A DNA stretch of 64,000 nt from Actinobacillus porcitonsillarum (GCF_003101015.1 NZ_CP029206.1:1313001-1377000), one strand, 5' to 3'; shown: positions 20,242 to 30,223, counted from the first letter of the stretch. Notes: generated by a model from the letters alone, not told the origin. Numbers and translations are program-made.

Positions 20242-21326
20242 TATTTTCCTTTCACATCAATAATCAATACTTCAGATTGAGAGCCTAATCGCATTGGAAT
20301 TCCCCAAAACCCATAGCCTGACGTAACAAAAAAGTGTCCGTTTTCGATTTTTTCATAGCCGTAATCTAGTCGGTACATTAATGAAGTAACAATATTCGCA
20401 GGGAATATTTGCCCTTTATGGGTATGCCCGGAAACCTGAATATCTATCGGTAATTTTGAATGTTCTTCAATTTGTGTTGGGCGATGATCTAATAAAAAGG
20501 TCGGTAGCCTTGTATTAACGTCTTTTAAAAGCTGTTCTGCGCTAGGGCGGTTTTTTACTAAATCATCATTACGACCAATAATAGTAAATTTTCCTTCAAT
20601 TTCGACCGCTTGATCCCATAAAACTTGAATACCGGCTTTGCGGATCTCATCGGCAATATCTTTTTGCGAACCTAAAAAGTCGTGATTGCCAAGGGTGGCA
20701 TAAACACCTAAAGGCGCTTTTAGTTTTGATAGATGCGGTTGCATTTGTTCGGCGGTATAAACTTGGGTATTGTCATCCATAATATCGCCAGGGAGTAAAA
20801 TTAAATCGACTTTTTCACGATTGAAAATATCCGCAAGAGTATCGAGCTGTTTATTGCCAAAGAATTTACCTAAGTGTAAATCGCTTACGACACCGATGCG
20901 AAGAGGCGAAATGGGTTTATCCAGCGTAATTTGGTAATGAATAACTTTAGGCACATAAGCATTATAAATCGTTAAAGCCATAAAACCGGCGAGCACAGGT
21001 AAATAAGCTATTTTTAACCATTTATTTAGCCGATCCACAGGAATGATGAGTTTCCCAAAGGTGTAAATCAGCATTGTTCCTAATCGAACAAAAAAGATAA
21101 ACATCAAAAAAGCGAGAAGGAACGCAACAAGGCGAAAGCTCTGAAACGTTTTAAAAAATTGCAGAAAAATCAGCCCATTGGCAACTAAATAGCTGGTAAG
21201 TGTTACGATCTTACGTTTTTTGTCGGATAAATTGCCTAACCAGCCTATCGTTCGAGAGAAGTTAAGAACTAATAATTGCAGCGTAATAAATGCAATGGCA
21301 AAAGTAATATAGTGGCGATATTCCAA
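20241..21326 (-). CDS. Membrane-anchored calcineurin-like metallophosphoesterase
   Basis: A 361-residue protein. Residues 1-125 hold four hydrophobic segments. The catalytic domain (about 140-361) shows the metallophosphoesterase blocks VSDLHLGKFFG, GDIMDD, LGNHDF and SGHTHKGQIFP, which bind two metals. The layout resembles YkuE/YaeI-type enzymes, some of which cleave UDP-diacylglucosamine or phospholipid-like substrates; the substrate here is unknown. It stands alone between two terminators. Confidence 0.8.
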   Translation of the reverse strand: MEYRHYITFAIAFITLQLLVLNFSRTIGWLGNLSDKKRKIVTLTSYLVANGLIFLQFFKTFQSFRLVAFLLAFLMFIFFVRLGTMLIYTFGKLIIPVDRLNKWLKIAYLPVLAGFMALTIYNAYVPKVIHYQITLDKPISPLRIGVVSDLHLGKFFGNKQLDTLADIFNREKVDLILLPGDIMDDNTQVYTAEQMQPHLSKLKAPLGVYATLGNHDFLGSQKDIADEIRKAGIQVLWDQAVEIEGKFTIIGRNDDLVKNRPSAEQLLKDVNTRLPTFLLDHRPTQIEEHSKLPIDIQVSGHTHKGQIFPANIVTSLMYRLDYGYEKIENGHFFVTSGYGFWGIPMRLGSQSEVLIIDVKGK

Positions 21327-21356
21327 AAGATTTCCCTTATATTTGATTTACAAGTA

Positions 21357-21385
21357 AAAAAGCCCAACCAAAGGCTGGGCTTTTA
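21357..21385 (-). terminator. Terminator of the catalase gene
   Basis: AAAAAGCCCA and TGGGCTTTT (with CC/GG inner pairs) form a hairpin downstream of the catalase stop on the minus strand, ending in a T-run there. Confidence 0.75.
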
Positions 21386-21429
21386 AGTATAGCAAATACA
21401 ATTCTGAGGGGGAATAATGCTTTAGAGGG

Positions 21430-22881
21430 TTACTTCTCTAGCTTTTGACGAATTGCGTTTGCTAATTCTGTGCTGACTTTTTCAAATTGAGCCATTTGTC
21501 TTTCTACGATTTCAGGAACAGTAACGCCTGATAAACCTGCTGCAAAGTTACCTGCTAAGCGATCTTTTTCTTCTGCTGTGAATAAGTTATAAAGAGCAGC
21601 AGGCTGTGAGTAGTAATCTTCATCGTACTCACGGAAGTTAAAGTGTGCAGCTTCACGCTCAATTTGTAATGGTAATTGATCGTGGGTTGGTACATAAGTG
21701 TCAAAACGGTTCGGCGAGTAGTTAGGGTGGTTGCCACCGTTTGCATCAATACGCATTGCACCATCACGGTGAGTCGTGTGATATGGGCATTTTGGTGCAT
21801 TTACAGGGATTTGGTGGTGGTTTACACCTAAACGGTAACGCTGTGCATCTTGGTAAGAGAACAGACGACCTTGTAACATACGGTCTGGCGAGAAGCCGAT
21901 TCCCGGAACGATGTTAGATGGTGCAAATGCCGCTTGTTCTACTTCTGCGAAGTAGTTTTGTGGATTGCGGTTTAACTCTAATACACCCACTTCGATCACT
22001 GGGTAATCTGAGTGTGGCCATACTTTAGTTAAGTCAAAGGCATAATTATGTTTGTGAGCATCTGCTTCTGGCATAATTTGTACTTGAACAGTCCAACGAG
22101 GGAATTCGCCACGCTCAATCGCTTCGTATAAATCTTGTTGGCTAGATTCACGATTTTCGCCCACTACTTTAGCCGCTTCTTCGTTAGTGAAGAATTTGTG
22201 ACCTTGTTGTGTTTTGAAGTGGAATTTCACCCAGAAACGCTCGTTGTTTGCGTTTACAAAGCTATAAGTGTGGCTACCGTAACCGTTCATATGACGTAAG
22301 CTTGCTGGAATACCACGATCTGAGAATAATGTCATAATTTGGTGCATTGATTCAGGGTGACGTGACCAGAAATCCCAAGCCGCATTTGCATCACGTAAGT
22401 TTGTTTGTGGGTTACGTTTTTGTGTATGGATAAAATCTGGGAATTTTAATGGATCTCGGATAAAGAATACTGGTGTATTGTTACCCACTAAGTCCCAGTT
22501 ACCTTGTTCTGTATAGAATTTTAAGGAGAAACCACGTACATCACGCTCTGCATCGGCTGCCCCACGCTCACCAGCAACCGTTGAGAAACGTAATAATACT
22601 TCAGTTTGTGCACCCGGTTTAAATACCGCAGCTTTAGTATATTTAGTAATATCTGCAGTCACAGTGAATGTACCGTAAGCCGCTGAACCTTTAGCGTGAA
22701 CCACACGCTCAGGAATACGCTCACGAGCAAAGTGTGCTAATTTCTCTTGGAACCATACGTCTTGTAAAAGAAGTGGACCACGTGGACCCGCAGACATTGT
22801 GTTGTCATTATCAACAACTGGTGCACCTGCTGCCGTTGTTAAAGTTTTTGAGCCATGATCAAAAGGGCATTTTTGAGACAT
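21430..22881 (-). CDS. katA: Monofunctional heme catalase (KatA/HktE type)
   Basis: A 483-residue clade-3 catalase, the small-subunit type found in Haemophilus (HktE). It breaks down hydrogen peroxide in the cytoplasm. Catalytic His62 lies in [12 protein letters not shown], Asn134 in GNNTPVFF, and the proximal heme ligand Tyr342 in [14 protein letters not shown]. The N-terminus MSQKCPFDH is usual. It has a single-gene layout with its own terminator. The upstream 167-bp gap to metC is AT-rich and probably holds the promoter; no OxyR site was assigned. The ribosome site on the minus strand (AAGGAAAC) is good. Confidence 0.97.
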   Translation of the reverse strand: MSQKCPFDHGSKTLTTAAGAPVVDNDNTMSAGPRGPLLLQDVWFQEKLAHFARERIPERVVHAKGSAAYGTFTVTADITKYTKAAVFKPGAQTEVLLRFSTVAGERGAADAERDVRGFSLKFYTEQGNWDLVGNNTPVFFIRDPLKFPDFIHTQKRNPQTNLRDANAAWDFWSRHPESMHQIMTLFSDRGIPASLRHMNGYGSHTYSFVNANNERFWVKFHFKTQQGHKFFTNEEAAKVVGENRESSQQDLYEAIERGEFPRWTVQVQIMPEADAHKHNYAFDLTKVWPHSDYPVIEVGVLELNRNPQNYFAEVEQAAFAPSNIVPGIGFSPDRMLQGRLFSYQDAQRYRLGVNHHQIPVNAPKCPYHTTHRDGAMRIDANGGNHPNYSPNRFDTYVPTHDQLPLQIEREAAHFNFREYDEDYYSQPAALYNLFTAEEKDRLAGNFAAGLSGVTVPEIVERQMAQFEKVSTELANAIRQKLEK

Positions 22882-23048
22882 TTTAAGTTTCCTTATTTTA
22901 ATAGGTTTTGACGTTTTATTTATTGTTATTGATTGTTAAAAATTTGTAAAACTATCAAATCAATAAACCAAAACTAATAATAACTTAAAATGGATTGGTG
23001 AATTCTATGTTAAAACCCTTCATTTGGATATGAAGGGCGAGAATTAGA

Positions 23049-24242
23049 CTATTTTAATCTTGCAAAACCTTGTTCAAGATCGGCAATAAGATCTTCCACA
23101 GCCTCTAAACCGATGTTCAGACGAATTAAGGTACCTGTTAATTTACGTTCAATTGCAGGACGAATGCGAGCAATTTCTTCCGGCTGATTAGCCAAAATCA
23201 ACGACTCGAATCCCCCCCAAGAGTATGCCATAGTGAAGATTTTAAAATGGTCTAGGAAATTAGAGAGTTGCTCATCGGTTAATTTTTCGTAAAGTTCGAA
23301 AGAAAAAACACCGCTTGCGCCTTTAAAATCCCGTTTAAAGAATTCGTGACCTAAGCAGCTTGGTAGTGCCGGGTGGTAAACCGCTTTTACTTCAGGGCGT
23401 TGAGCCAGCCAGTTCGCAATGGTTATGCCGCTTTTTTCTTGCTCTTTTAAGCGAATGCCAAGAGTTCGAATACCTCGGGCGGTCATATAAGCAGAATCGG
23501 CATCAACCATTTGCCCCATTAAATAAGAACGCTCACGAAGCTGATCCCAACAACGAGCGTTTGAAACCGCTGTGCCGATCATCACATCAGAATGTCCAAC
23601 AAGATATTTTGTGCCGGCTTGAATAGAAATATCAATACCAAATTCAAGGGCTGGGAAAAGAACTCCTGCCGCCCAAGTATTATCAATCATAATAACAATT
23701 TCAGGATTAATTTCTCGAGCAACACGTACCAACGTTGGAATATCCGGTACTTCTAGGGTAAGTGAACTCGGGCTTTCTAAAAAGAGGATTTTGGTCTTTG
23801 GCTGAATAAGAGAGCGGATACCTTCGCCAATCATCGGATCATAATAAGTCGTACTGATACCAAGATTTTTCAGAATAACGTTACAAAAATCTTGTGTCGG
23901 CTCGTAGGCTGCGCCCGTCATTAAAATATGATCGCCTTGTGATACAAAGGCTAAAATCGCATTGGTTACAGCTGCCGCACCGCAAGGGTAGAGGTAACAG
24001 CCGGCGCCACCTTCTAATTCACACATCGCATCTTGTAATGCGAAATGGGTTAGCGTACCTCGTCTGCCATAAAATAATTCGCCTTTGTAACGGTTTCTTG
24101 TGGCGTGTTTTTTATCGGCAACGGTGTTAAACACTAATGAAGAGGCGCGTTGGACAACAGGATTAACCGAGCCTTGGGTATAACGTGATTTTCGCCCTGC
24201 GTGAACAAGAGTTGTTTCGAGAGTTTTGTTGTGATTTGACAT
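23049..24242 (-). CDS. metC: Cystathionine beta-lyase MetC
   Basis: A 397-residue PLP enzyme converting cystathionine to homocysteine, pyruvate and ammonia in methionine synthesis. Motifs: [19 protein letters not shown], the PLP lysine Lys212 in [13 protein letters not shown], and the C-terminal [16 protein letters not shown] and LIRLNIGLE, typical of MetC rather than MetB. ATG 24242 is chosen over an upstream TTG because the protein then aligns with family starts, although its ribosome site (AGAA) is weak. It lies downstream of dsbB with 54 bp between, possibly co-transcribed. Confidence 0.95.
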   Translation of the reverse strand: MSNHNKTLETTLVHAGRKSRYTQGSVNPVVQRASSLVFNTVADKKHATRNRYKGELFYGRRGTLTHFALQDAMCELEGGAGCYLYPCGAAAVTNAILAFVSQGDHILMTGAAYEPTQDFCNVILKNLGISTTYYDPMIGEGIRSLIQPKTKILFLESPSSLTLEVPDIPTLVRVAREINPEIVIMIDNTWAAGVLFPALEFGIDISIQAGTKYLVGHSDVMIGTAVSNARCWDQLRERSYLMGQMVDADSAYMTARGIRTLGIRLKEQEKSGITIANWLAQRPEVKAVYHPALPSCLGHEFFKRDFKGASGVFSFELYEKLTDEQLSNFLDHFKIFTMAYSWGGFESLILANQPEEIARIRPAIERKLTGTLIRLNIGLEAVEDLIADLEQGFARLK

Positions 24243-24296
24243 ATTTCTTTTGCTATTGTGTAATATCAACTTTTTGCAATATTTGACCGCTCGAGG

Positions 24297-24836
24297 TTAT
24301 CTAAAAACAGAGCGGTATTGCGGTCTGCTTTTTTTAAATTGGCTAATAAGCACTAAAACGAAAAAGAGGCTAAATAGACCAAAGGCTAAAATTAACCATT
24401 GTGGCATTCCCCAACCTAACATTTCCCATTGGCTTTGGCTACAATTTACCGGACCGGGTGCAAAGATACTCGGGAACCATTGGTCAAACGGCATGGTTTG
24501 AGGGAAATCGGGTTTAAATTCACATTGGTTCCAAGGGGATGGGTTAAGTTGGTAATCGGTATGTTTTATGGCTAAGAGTAATCCCTTAATCGCACTAAAT
24601 CCCCATAAGGCGAGAGCAATCCAACGGAAAAAGGCGAAGCGAGGGGCAATAGCGCCGAGTAATCCGGCTATGACCAACCCAAAAATCGCAAGGCGTTCAT
24701 AAACGCACATGACACAGGGTTGAAGTCCCATTCCGTGTTGAAAATATAGGCCTGTTGCTTCTAACACAAAGGCAACAAAAGCAAGAAAGAGCCAAGCTGT
24801 TCGGCTTAGAGAAAGGTTTTTAAAGAATGTGAGCAT
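24297..24836 (-). CDS. dsbB: Disulfide bond formation protein DsbB
   Basis: A 179-residue inner-membrane protein with four helices. The first redox pair Cys41-Cys44 is in QPCVMCVYER and the second is Cys105 and Cys132 in the periplasmic loop (NQCEFK and PVNCSQ). DsbB reoxidises DsbA and passes electrons to quinones. The neighbours nhaB and fadR keep the enterobacterial order dsbB-nhaB-fadR. The gene begins ATG 24836 with GGGGACAC upstream. Confidence 0.96.
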   Translation of the reverse strand: MLTFFKNLSLSRTAWLFLAFVAFVLEATGLYFQHGMGLQPCVMCVYERLAIFGLVIAGLLGAIAPRFAFFRWIALALWGFSAIKGLLLAIKHTDYQLNPSPWNQCEFKPDFPQTMPFDQWFPSIFAPGPVNCSQSQWEMLGWGMPQWLILAFGLFSLFFVLVLISQFKKSRPQYRSVFR

Positions 24837-24946
24837 AGTGTCCCCTTTTCATTGATTTAAGCCATTGTAGCAATTCTTATTCAGAGGGGAAAGTACAAAA
24901 AACAATTAGGCGGATAAAACCGCCTAATATGGAATATGATGAGGAT

Positions 24947-26488
24947 TTATCTTGTGATAATCCAACCCCATTGTGTCATCAACTCTGTGCATTTTGGTAA
25001 GAGGTATTCAAGTGATAAGAAACCTACGCCAGAAAGGACGATACTATATGGTAATGCCATATACACCATTTTTCCATAAGAGAGACGAATAAGCGGTGCA
25101 AAAGCAGAGGTTAATAAGAACAAGAATGCAGCTTGTCCGTTTGGTGTGGCGACCGAAGGTAAGTTAGTACCAGTATTGATTGCCACTGCGATCAGGTCAA
25201 ATTGTTCACGATTAATGATGCCTGAAGTAAAGGCTGTTTTCGCTTCATTGATATAAACGGTTCCTACGAAGACGTTATCTGAAATCATAGAAAGTAAACC
25301 GTTGAAAATATAGAACAATGAAAGCTGTGATTGTGAATCAGCCGATAATACAAATTGGATAATTGGCTCAAAGAGTTTGAGATCAATGATTACGGCAACA
25401 ACTGAGAAGAAAACGACTAACAAAGCACAGAACGGCATTGATTCTTGGAAAGAACGTCCGATGGTATGTTCGTCTGTAATACCACAAAAAGCGGTGGTAA
25501 AGATAATTACGGTTAAACCAATAATACCAACATCAGCAAGGTGAAGAGCTAAACCGAAAATTAACCAAACGCCGGCAACAGCTTGAATCCCCATTTTTAG
25601 ACGATCTTGTTTGGTCATTTTGCGCTCTCTAGATTGGTTATAACGAGCTAATACTACCCAAACTTTTTTCGGTAGTTTTTCTCCATAGCCAAACAGCTTA
25701 AAGTGTTCTACCGCTAAACAAGTCAAAGCTCCGCAAATAAGCACTGGTACGCTAATTGGTAGAACCCTTAATAAAAATTCCACAAATCCCCATTCTGCTT
25801 GGCCTGCAATAATAAGGTTCTGTGGTTCACCAACCATCGTCATTACTCCACCTAATGCTGAGCCGACACCTGCATGCATTAAAAGGCTACGTAAGAAAGC
25901 TCGGAATTGGTCGAGGATTTCTTTTTTACTTTGAATTTTGTCATCATTGGTTATATCGGTAGAATCTTCAAAGCTATTACCTGAAGCAACTTTGTGATAA
26001 ACACCGTAGAAACCGGTTCCAACACTGATAATCACGGCAATAACGGTTAGTGCATCAAGGAAAGCAGATAAAAATGCAGCACTTAAACAGAAAGCTAAGG
26101 CAAGTAATTTTTTTGAATGGATAGCAATCAATAATTTCGTGAAAACATGCAATAAAAGTTGCTTCATAAAATAGATACCAGCAACCATAAACATTAAGAG
26201 TAAGATAACATCAAAGTTTGCCATCACTTCTTGTTTAATATGATGTGGACTCGTCATACCGATAATAACGGCTTCAATGGCTAATAAGCCACCAGGTTGT
26301 AATGGATAGCATTTTAATGCCATGGATAATGTAAAAATGAATTCAGCGACCAGTACCCATCCTGCAACAAAAGGACTCACGCAGAAATAGAGTACAGGAT
26401 TGATGGTTAAAAAACCAAGAATACATAATTTATACCAATCTGGGCTTTTGCCTAGAAAAGATTTAAAGAATACCTGAGAGGCTTCCAT
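24947..26488 (-). CDS. nhaB: Na+/H+ antiporter NhaB
   Basis: A 513-residue membrane protein with about 12 helices that exports sodium in exchange for protons. Family blocks include [24 protein letters not shown] (wholly typical), [30 protein letters not shown] and [28 protein letters not shown] 26488 is preferred to the in-frame ATG 26494, because the AAGGAG is only about one base from the latter and a proper 7 nt from the former. It is divergent from fadR with a 178-bp gap. Confidence 0.96.
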   Translation of the reverse strand: MEASQVFFKSFLGKSPDWYKLCILGFLTINPVLYFCVSPFVAGWVLVAEFIFTLSMALKCYPLQPGGLLAIEAVIIGMTSPHHIKQEVMANFDVILLLMFMVAGIYFMKQLLLHVFTKLLIAIHSKKLLALAFCLSAAFLSAFLDALTVIAVIISVGTGFYGVYHKVASGNSFEDSTDITNDDKIQSKKEILDQFRAFLRSLLMHAGVGSALGGVMTMVGEPQNLIIAGQAEWGFVEFLLRVLPISVPVLICGALTCLAVEHFKLFGYGEKLPKKVWVVLARYNQSRERKMTKQDRLKMGIQAVAGVWLIFGLALHLADVGIIGLTVIIFTTAFCGITDEHTIGRSFQESMPFCALLVVFFSVVAVIIDLKLFEPIIQFVLSADSQSQLSLFYIFNGLLSMISDNVFVGTVYINEAKTAFTSGIINREQFDLIAVAINTGTNLPSVATPNGQAAFLFLLTSAFAPLIRLSYGKMVYMALPYSIVLSGVGFLSLEYLLPKCTELMTQWGWIITR

Positions 26489-26666
26489 AATCATCTCCTT
26501 TAATTATTATTTTGAATATGCGAGTTTGCAATATAGAGTAAATTAAGAGACAATACAATTGGACCTATAGTAGAAATTTGACTATTTTAGGAAAATTTGA
26601 TCATTATTAAAAATCACAAAATAAATTTCGTTTTTGGTATTACGCCGAAAACAGGAGGCATCCCAG

Positions 26667-27392
26667 TTGGATAACGCAACAATTTTAAAAGCCCAAAGCC
26701 CAGCAGCTTTAGCTGAAGAGTATATTGTTAAATGTATTTGGAATCATCACTTCCCAGCGGGGAGCGATTTACCAGCTGAGAGAGAATTAGCTGAACGGAT
26801 AGGTGTTACTCGTACAACATTAAGAGAAGTCTTACAACGTTTAGCTCGTGATGGTTGGTTGCAAATTCAACATGGGAAGCCAACACGTGTAAATGATATT
26901 TGGGAAACAGCCGGGCCAAATATATTAGGAACAATTTTAAAATTAGATCCTTCTTCAGCACCTTTAATTATTTCTAATGTACTTTCTCTTCGAACAAGAA
27001 TGTCTGAATATTATATTCAAGAGGCAATAAAACTTGCGCCTCAAGAAGTACTACGTCTATTTGAACCATTAGAAAAATTAGAAGATGATGCGCAATCTTT
27101 TGCATTATTTGATTATTCGCTTTATCGCCAATTGACATTTCTAGCAAATAAACCAGTTTACGCATTGATTTTTAATAGTTTTAAAAGCACTTATATTCAA
27201 GTTGCCTCGCTCTTTTTTGAAAATGCAGAAGCACGTAAGTTATCCTTTGAATTTTATCAAGAGCTGAAAAACTTATGTGAAACGGGCGAGCTTCAATATG
27301 TTACGGATTGTTTAGCTCGAAATCGCCAAAATAGTAGTATTCGTTGGGCAGAAATTTTACAGCAGCTTCCTGCTAATTTTACGGATAAATAA
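26667..27392 (+). CDS. fadR: Fatty-acid metabolism regulator FadR (TTG start)
   Basis: A 241-residue GntR-family regulator that senses long-chain acyl-CoA; it represses beta-oxidation and activates unsaturated fatty-acid synthesis in related bacteria. The N-terminal helix-turn-helix (LPAERELAERIGVTRTTLREVLQRLARDGWLQIQHGKPT) is almost the same as in E. coli; the C-terminal ligand domain is more diverged. No ATG fits. TTG 26667 lies 8 nt after a perfect AGGAGG (26653-26658) and gives the family N-terminus NATILKAQSPAALAEEY. An upstream TTG at 26634 has no ribosome site. ybeZ follows after 3 bp. Confidence 0.93.
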   Translation: MDNATILKAQSPAALAEEYIVKCIWNHHFPAGSDLPAERELAERIGVTRTTLREVLQRLARDGWLQIQHGKPTRVNDIWETAGPNILGTILKLDPSSAPLIISNVLSLRTRMSEYYIQEAIKLAPQEVLRLFEPLEKLEDDAQSFALFDYSLYRQLTFLANKPVYALIFNSFKSTYIQVASLFFENAEARKLSFEFYQELKNLCETGELQYVTDCLARNRQNSSIRWAEILQQLPANFTDK

Positions 27393-27395
27393 AAA

Positions 27396-28400
27396 ATGAG
27401 TGTGAATGAAATTGTTTTTAGCTTAGCACCGGAAGATAGCGCCCGCTTGCAATCACTTTGCGGTGCTTTTGATGAACATTTAGCGTTGATTGAAAAAAGT
27501 TTCAACATTGTTATTGCTCGTCAAGGTTTTTTATTTACTATTCAACCTGCAGAAGAAAATCATTATACCCATTATCTTTTGCAAAATAGTGCAAAATTGA
27601 TTCAGCAACTTTACGTTGAAACAGCACCCATTAAAGGTAAAATCAAAGAACTGGATTTAGAAGATATCCATTTAGCGATCCAAGAAAGCCGAATGCTATT
27701 GCAAAATCAATGGCAATCACAAGGCGAGATTACGATCAAAACTAAACGAGGTGTGATTAAGCCTAGAGGCGAACATCAACAAGCGTATTTACGCAATATT
27801 CTCAATCACGATATTAGCTTTGGGATTGGACCTGCCGGTACGGGGAAAACATTTCTTGCCGTAGCTGCTGCGGTGGAGTCTTTAGAACGTCAAGAAATTC
27901 GCCGTATTTTATTGACACGACCAGCCGTTGAAGCGGGCGAAAAATTAGGTTTTTTACCCGGAGATCTCGGGCAAAAAATCGAACCTTATTTACGACCACT
28001 TTATGATGCCTTGTTTGAAATGCTAGGGTTTGAACGCGCGCAAAAATTGATGGAGCGAGGTGTGATTGAAATTGCACCGCTTGCTTATATGCGTGGTAGA
28101 ACGCTAAACGATGCCTTTATTATTTTAGATGAGAGCCAAAATACAACGACCGAGCAGATGAAAATGTTTTTAACCCGTATTGGCTTTAATTCTAAAGCGG
28201 TAATTACCGGCGATGTAACCCAAGTTGATTTACCAAGAAATCAAAAATCGGGCTTAAAGCACGCTATGGAAGTTTTAAAAGATGTGGAGGAGTTGAGCTT
28301 TAATTTCTTTGATAGCAAAGATATTGTTCGACACCCTGTGGTGGCGAAAATTGTACAAGCCTACGATGTTTGGGAGGCGGAAGACGAAATCCGCCAGTAA
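27396..28400 (+). CDS. ybeZ: PhoH-like ATPase YbeZ, tail cut by an in-frame stop
   Basis: A 334-residue PhoH-family ATPase. Walker A is GPAGTGKT (145-152) and Walker B lies in FIILDESQN. YbeZ proteins work with YbeY in RNA processing and ribosome maturation. The TAA at 28398 is followed in the same frame by 25 open codons (ERKQQRQLEKLALEQQKILA... to a TAA at 28476), a charged tail like the one that ends E. coli YbeZ. The TAA therefore looks like a single-base nonsense change, or a read-through site, that trims the tail but not the ATPase. ybeY is not next; a split USS terminator and the foreign island follow. The gene is 3 bp after fadR. Confidence 0.9.
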   Translation: MSVNEIVFSLAPEDSARLQSLCGAFDEHLALIEKSFNIVIARQGFLFTIQPAEENHYTHYLLQNSAKLIQQLYVETAPIKGKIKELDLEDIHLAIQESRMLLQNQWQSQGEITIKTKRGVIKPRGEHQQAYLRNILNHDISFGIGPAGTGKTFLAVAAAVESLERQEIRRILLTRPAVEAGEKLGFLPGDLGQKIEPYLRPLYDALFEMLGFERAQKLMERGVIEIAPLAYMRGRTLNDAFIILDESQNTTTEQMKMFLTRIGFNSKAVITGDVTQVDLPRNQKSGLKHAMEVLKDVEELSFNFFDSKDIVRHPVVAKIVQAYDVWEAEDEIRQ

Positions 28401-28497
28401 GAGAGAAAACAACAGCGCCAATTAGAAAAATTGGCATTAGAGCAGCAGAAGATTTTAGCTCAAGCTGAAGCATTATAAATGTGATTATTATAGAAGT

Positions 28498-28512
28498 AAG
28501 CGGTTGAATTTG
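28498..28512 (+). other. Left arm of the ybeZ/ilvY terminator, split by the island
   Basis: AAGCGGTTGAATTTG here is the exact inverse of CAAATTCAACCGCTT at 42061-42075. Joined across one ATGTATAT copy they form a 15-bp stem with a 12-nt loop and a following GTTTTT. In the present sequence the arms are more than 13.5 kb apart, so the hairpin cannot work as a terminator. Confidence 0.85.
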
Positions 28513-28514
28513 TT

Positions 28515-28522
28515 ATGTATAT
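28515..28522 (+). repeat. Target-site duplication, left copy (ATGTATAT)
   Basis: The 8-bp ATGTATAT immediately precedes the left inverted repeat. The same 8 bp in the same direction follow the right inverted repeat at 42051-42058. Eight-base duplications are usual for IS1595-family transposition. Confidence 0.85.
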
Positions 28523-28555
28523 CGGTATTATGTAGCAGTTGCACAAAGATTTAAC
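28523..28555 (+). repeat. Left terminal inverted repeat of the island
   Basis: Identical over 33 bp to the reverse complement of 42018-42050. The first 25 bp also recur as an internal copy at 40660-40684. Confidence 0.9.
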
Positions 28556-28570
28556 CGATTGAAAACATTA

Positions 28571-28605
28571 AAATCCCTATTGAAATTTTCACTCAATAGG
28601 GATTT
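28571..28605. terminator. Hairpin just inside the left end of the island
   Basis: AAATCCCTATTG (28571-28582) pairs perfectly with CAATAGGGATTT (28594-28605), with TTTT after it and AAA before it. It would stop transcription entering from the flank, or leaving the element, and ends only 5 nt before the next start codon. Confidence 0.75.
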
Positions 28606-28610
28606 TTATT

Positions 28611-28994
28611 ATGACACAAAAGTTACTCAAACACGAGTTAGTAGAACGGTTGCTTCAACTGAAAGAAAAACAAGATTTATTAACGGTGCAAATGCAACTT
28701 TTAACGCAAGAGATTAGCGAGTTGGCAGATCCATTTATGCCGAAAACACCGAAAAGCCAGTCTGTGATTACCACTCGTTTAATCGCACAAGTATTAAAGG
28801 AAAATCAGGATATGTGGTTGGTATGTGGGGATATAGCAGAACAGGCATTACGATTAGTGGGGCAGCTACAATTTGTTGATGTTGGTGATAACCATTATAA
28901 AGCAGTCAAAAGAATGTTGTTGCGGTTGGAGAAAAAAGGATTAGTTGAGCGTGCAGGGTTTCATTGGCGTTTAAAAACCTTGAAAACTAATTAA
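28611..28994 (+). CDS. IS-associated small coiled-coil/winged-helix protein (127 aa)
   Basis: An unrecognised 127-residue protein. Residues 1-40 are a heptad-like helix (LVERLLQLKEKQDLLTVQMQLL), then a short linker, then a helix-turn-helix-like domain (residues 55-125) that ends GLVERAGFHWRLKTL. The tail WRLK is shared with the two other small proteins at the island ends (28998-29432 and 41550-41963), which have the same two-part layout. It is convergent with the next gene and sits next to the inverted repeat. The start follows a hairpin directly, with no good ribosome site. I infer a DNA-binding passenger protein of the IS1595-type element; its function is unknown. Confidence 0.6.
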   Translation: MTQKLLKHELVERLLQLKEKQDLLTVQMQLLTQEISELADPFMPKTPKSQSVITTRLIAQVLKENQDMWLVCGDIAEQALRLVGQLQFVDVGDNHYKAVKRMLLRLEKKGLVERAGFHWRLKTLKTN

Positions 28995-28997
28995 TAG

Positions 28998-29432
28998 TTA
29001 CGCTTTCAATCTCCACCGCACATCATTTGCTTTTAATACTATTCGTTCTACCACATCTTTATTAAGCCAATGCTTCAATGCGCCACGAACTGAAACAGTA
29101 TGTTGCGGTTGAATGATGGGGTCTTGTTTATCTCGAATAAGGACAAGTTCCGTTAATTCATTAACAGTAAAGTAATGATTTGGTTTTACTTTCATTTCAG
29201 CAAGTACCATTTGGCGTAGTTTTCCCTTGAAACGATGCTGATAAGTGCGGTAGGTATAAAGCTCTGTATTATATTCATCAGTTACGGCTTCTGATTGCAT
29301 AACCTCAATGGCTGCTTGTAGCTTATCGAGTTTACTTTCCACCAAAGCAAGGTGTTCTAGCACTTGCTTACGCTCACGCTGCAAGCGGTCAATTTTTGTC
29401 TGAATTTGACTTAAATAGATTTTCTTTGCCAT
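28998..29432 (-). CDS. IS-associated coiled-coil/winged-helix protein (144 aa)
   Basis: A 144-residue protein. An N-terminal coiled coil (IQTKIDRLQRERKQVLEHLALVESKLDKLQAAI, about residues 9-42) is followed by a winged-helix-like region (LRQMVLAEMKVKPNHYFTVNELTELVL) and the ending ANDVRWRLKA. Its ATG overlaps the transposase stop codon by one base (TAATG), so the two are translationally coupled, transposase first. A 3' fragment of a close homologue (about 95% identical in protein over the last 70 residues) is at 41284-41549. It may regulate or assist transposition; no established family name comes to mind. Confidence 0.65.
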   Translation of the reverse strand: MAKKIYLSQIQTKIDRLQRERKQVLEHLALVESKLDKLQAAIEVMQSEAVTDEYNTELYTYRTYQHRFKGKLRQMVLAEMKVKPNHYFTVNELTELVLIRDKQDPIIQPQHTVSVRGALKHWLNKDVVERIVLKANDVRWRLKA

Positions 29433-30223
29433 TACATTACCAATCGTTCTATTTGTCTATGGTTGCCTTGCCAATAGCCTTTCCAAACATTATCTGATGA
29501 CGTGCTGAGGCATTTACTGGTGACATCATTGAAAATGGTTAAATTATCCAGTTTACGAGTATCTTCACGATAGGCGATTTCATTGGCATAGTTATCAAGA
29601 TAAATGTTACTCATCTTGTGGACTTGTCCGTAATACATTCGTTTGAAACGTGCAAAGTAACTTTCCGCAAGGTTATTAGTAACGCCTTCATCGCTACGAT
29701 ATTCATGTTGGTGATTTACTCGTTGTAAATCGTAATTGACCATCAATTCATCATAGGCTGAGTTTTCGTCCGCATGAATACGGCTGTTTGGCTCAATGTA
29801 CGCAGTAGCCAATTTCTTCACCGTTTCTGTGTTCTCTGAGAGAATAGGGAAAGTGATGGTTTTCTTTGCGCCCACTAATTGTGGATTAGAGGAAGTTTCC
29901 TGTTCTGAATAACGCTCACGCATCACTAATACCGCACGCTTGTTTGGATTGGTGTTTTCTTTTAAACGTCTATCCACACGCTCTGCTTTCTTATTCTTTG
30001 GACGTGGAGCGGAATGTACATAAGTGCCATCTATATGGATTTCGCCTACTAGGGGGAATAACTCACGTTGGATAATCAGGCTTTCACGAATCTTATGCGC
30101 AAGGGTAAAAGCCGTTTTGTATTGTACGTTCAAGTCACGAGATAGCTGGCAAGCGGAAATTCCTTTTGCTGATTGTCTTACTGCACAATTCACTTCACAC
30201 GCGCTACGGACACCCCGCTGCAC
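29432..30223 (-). pseudogene. IS1595-family (ISXO2-like) transposase, N-terminally truncated
   Basis: A 263-residue open frame of which most matches an IS1595-type DDE transposase: KGISACQLSRDLNVQYKTAFTLAHKIRESL, the first acidic motif GEIHIDGTYVHS with KNKKAERVDRR, the second motif IHADENSAYDEL and the last motif NNLAESYFARFKRMYYGQ. The usual N-terminal zinc-ribbon and about 80-100 residues are missing; the first 15 or so residues (GTG start, QRGVRSACEVNC) look unrelated. Beyond 30223 the DNA changes character and carries a Neisseriaceae-type repeat. The DDE core is whole but the protein is probably inactive. It is coupled to the downstream 144-aa gene. Confidence 0.8.

Noticed and set aside
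26557-26575. FadR operator-like AATTGGACCTATAGT in the nhaB/fadR gap
   Set aside because: Only one half resembles the TGGTCNGACCA core, so autoregulation cannot be claimed.
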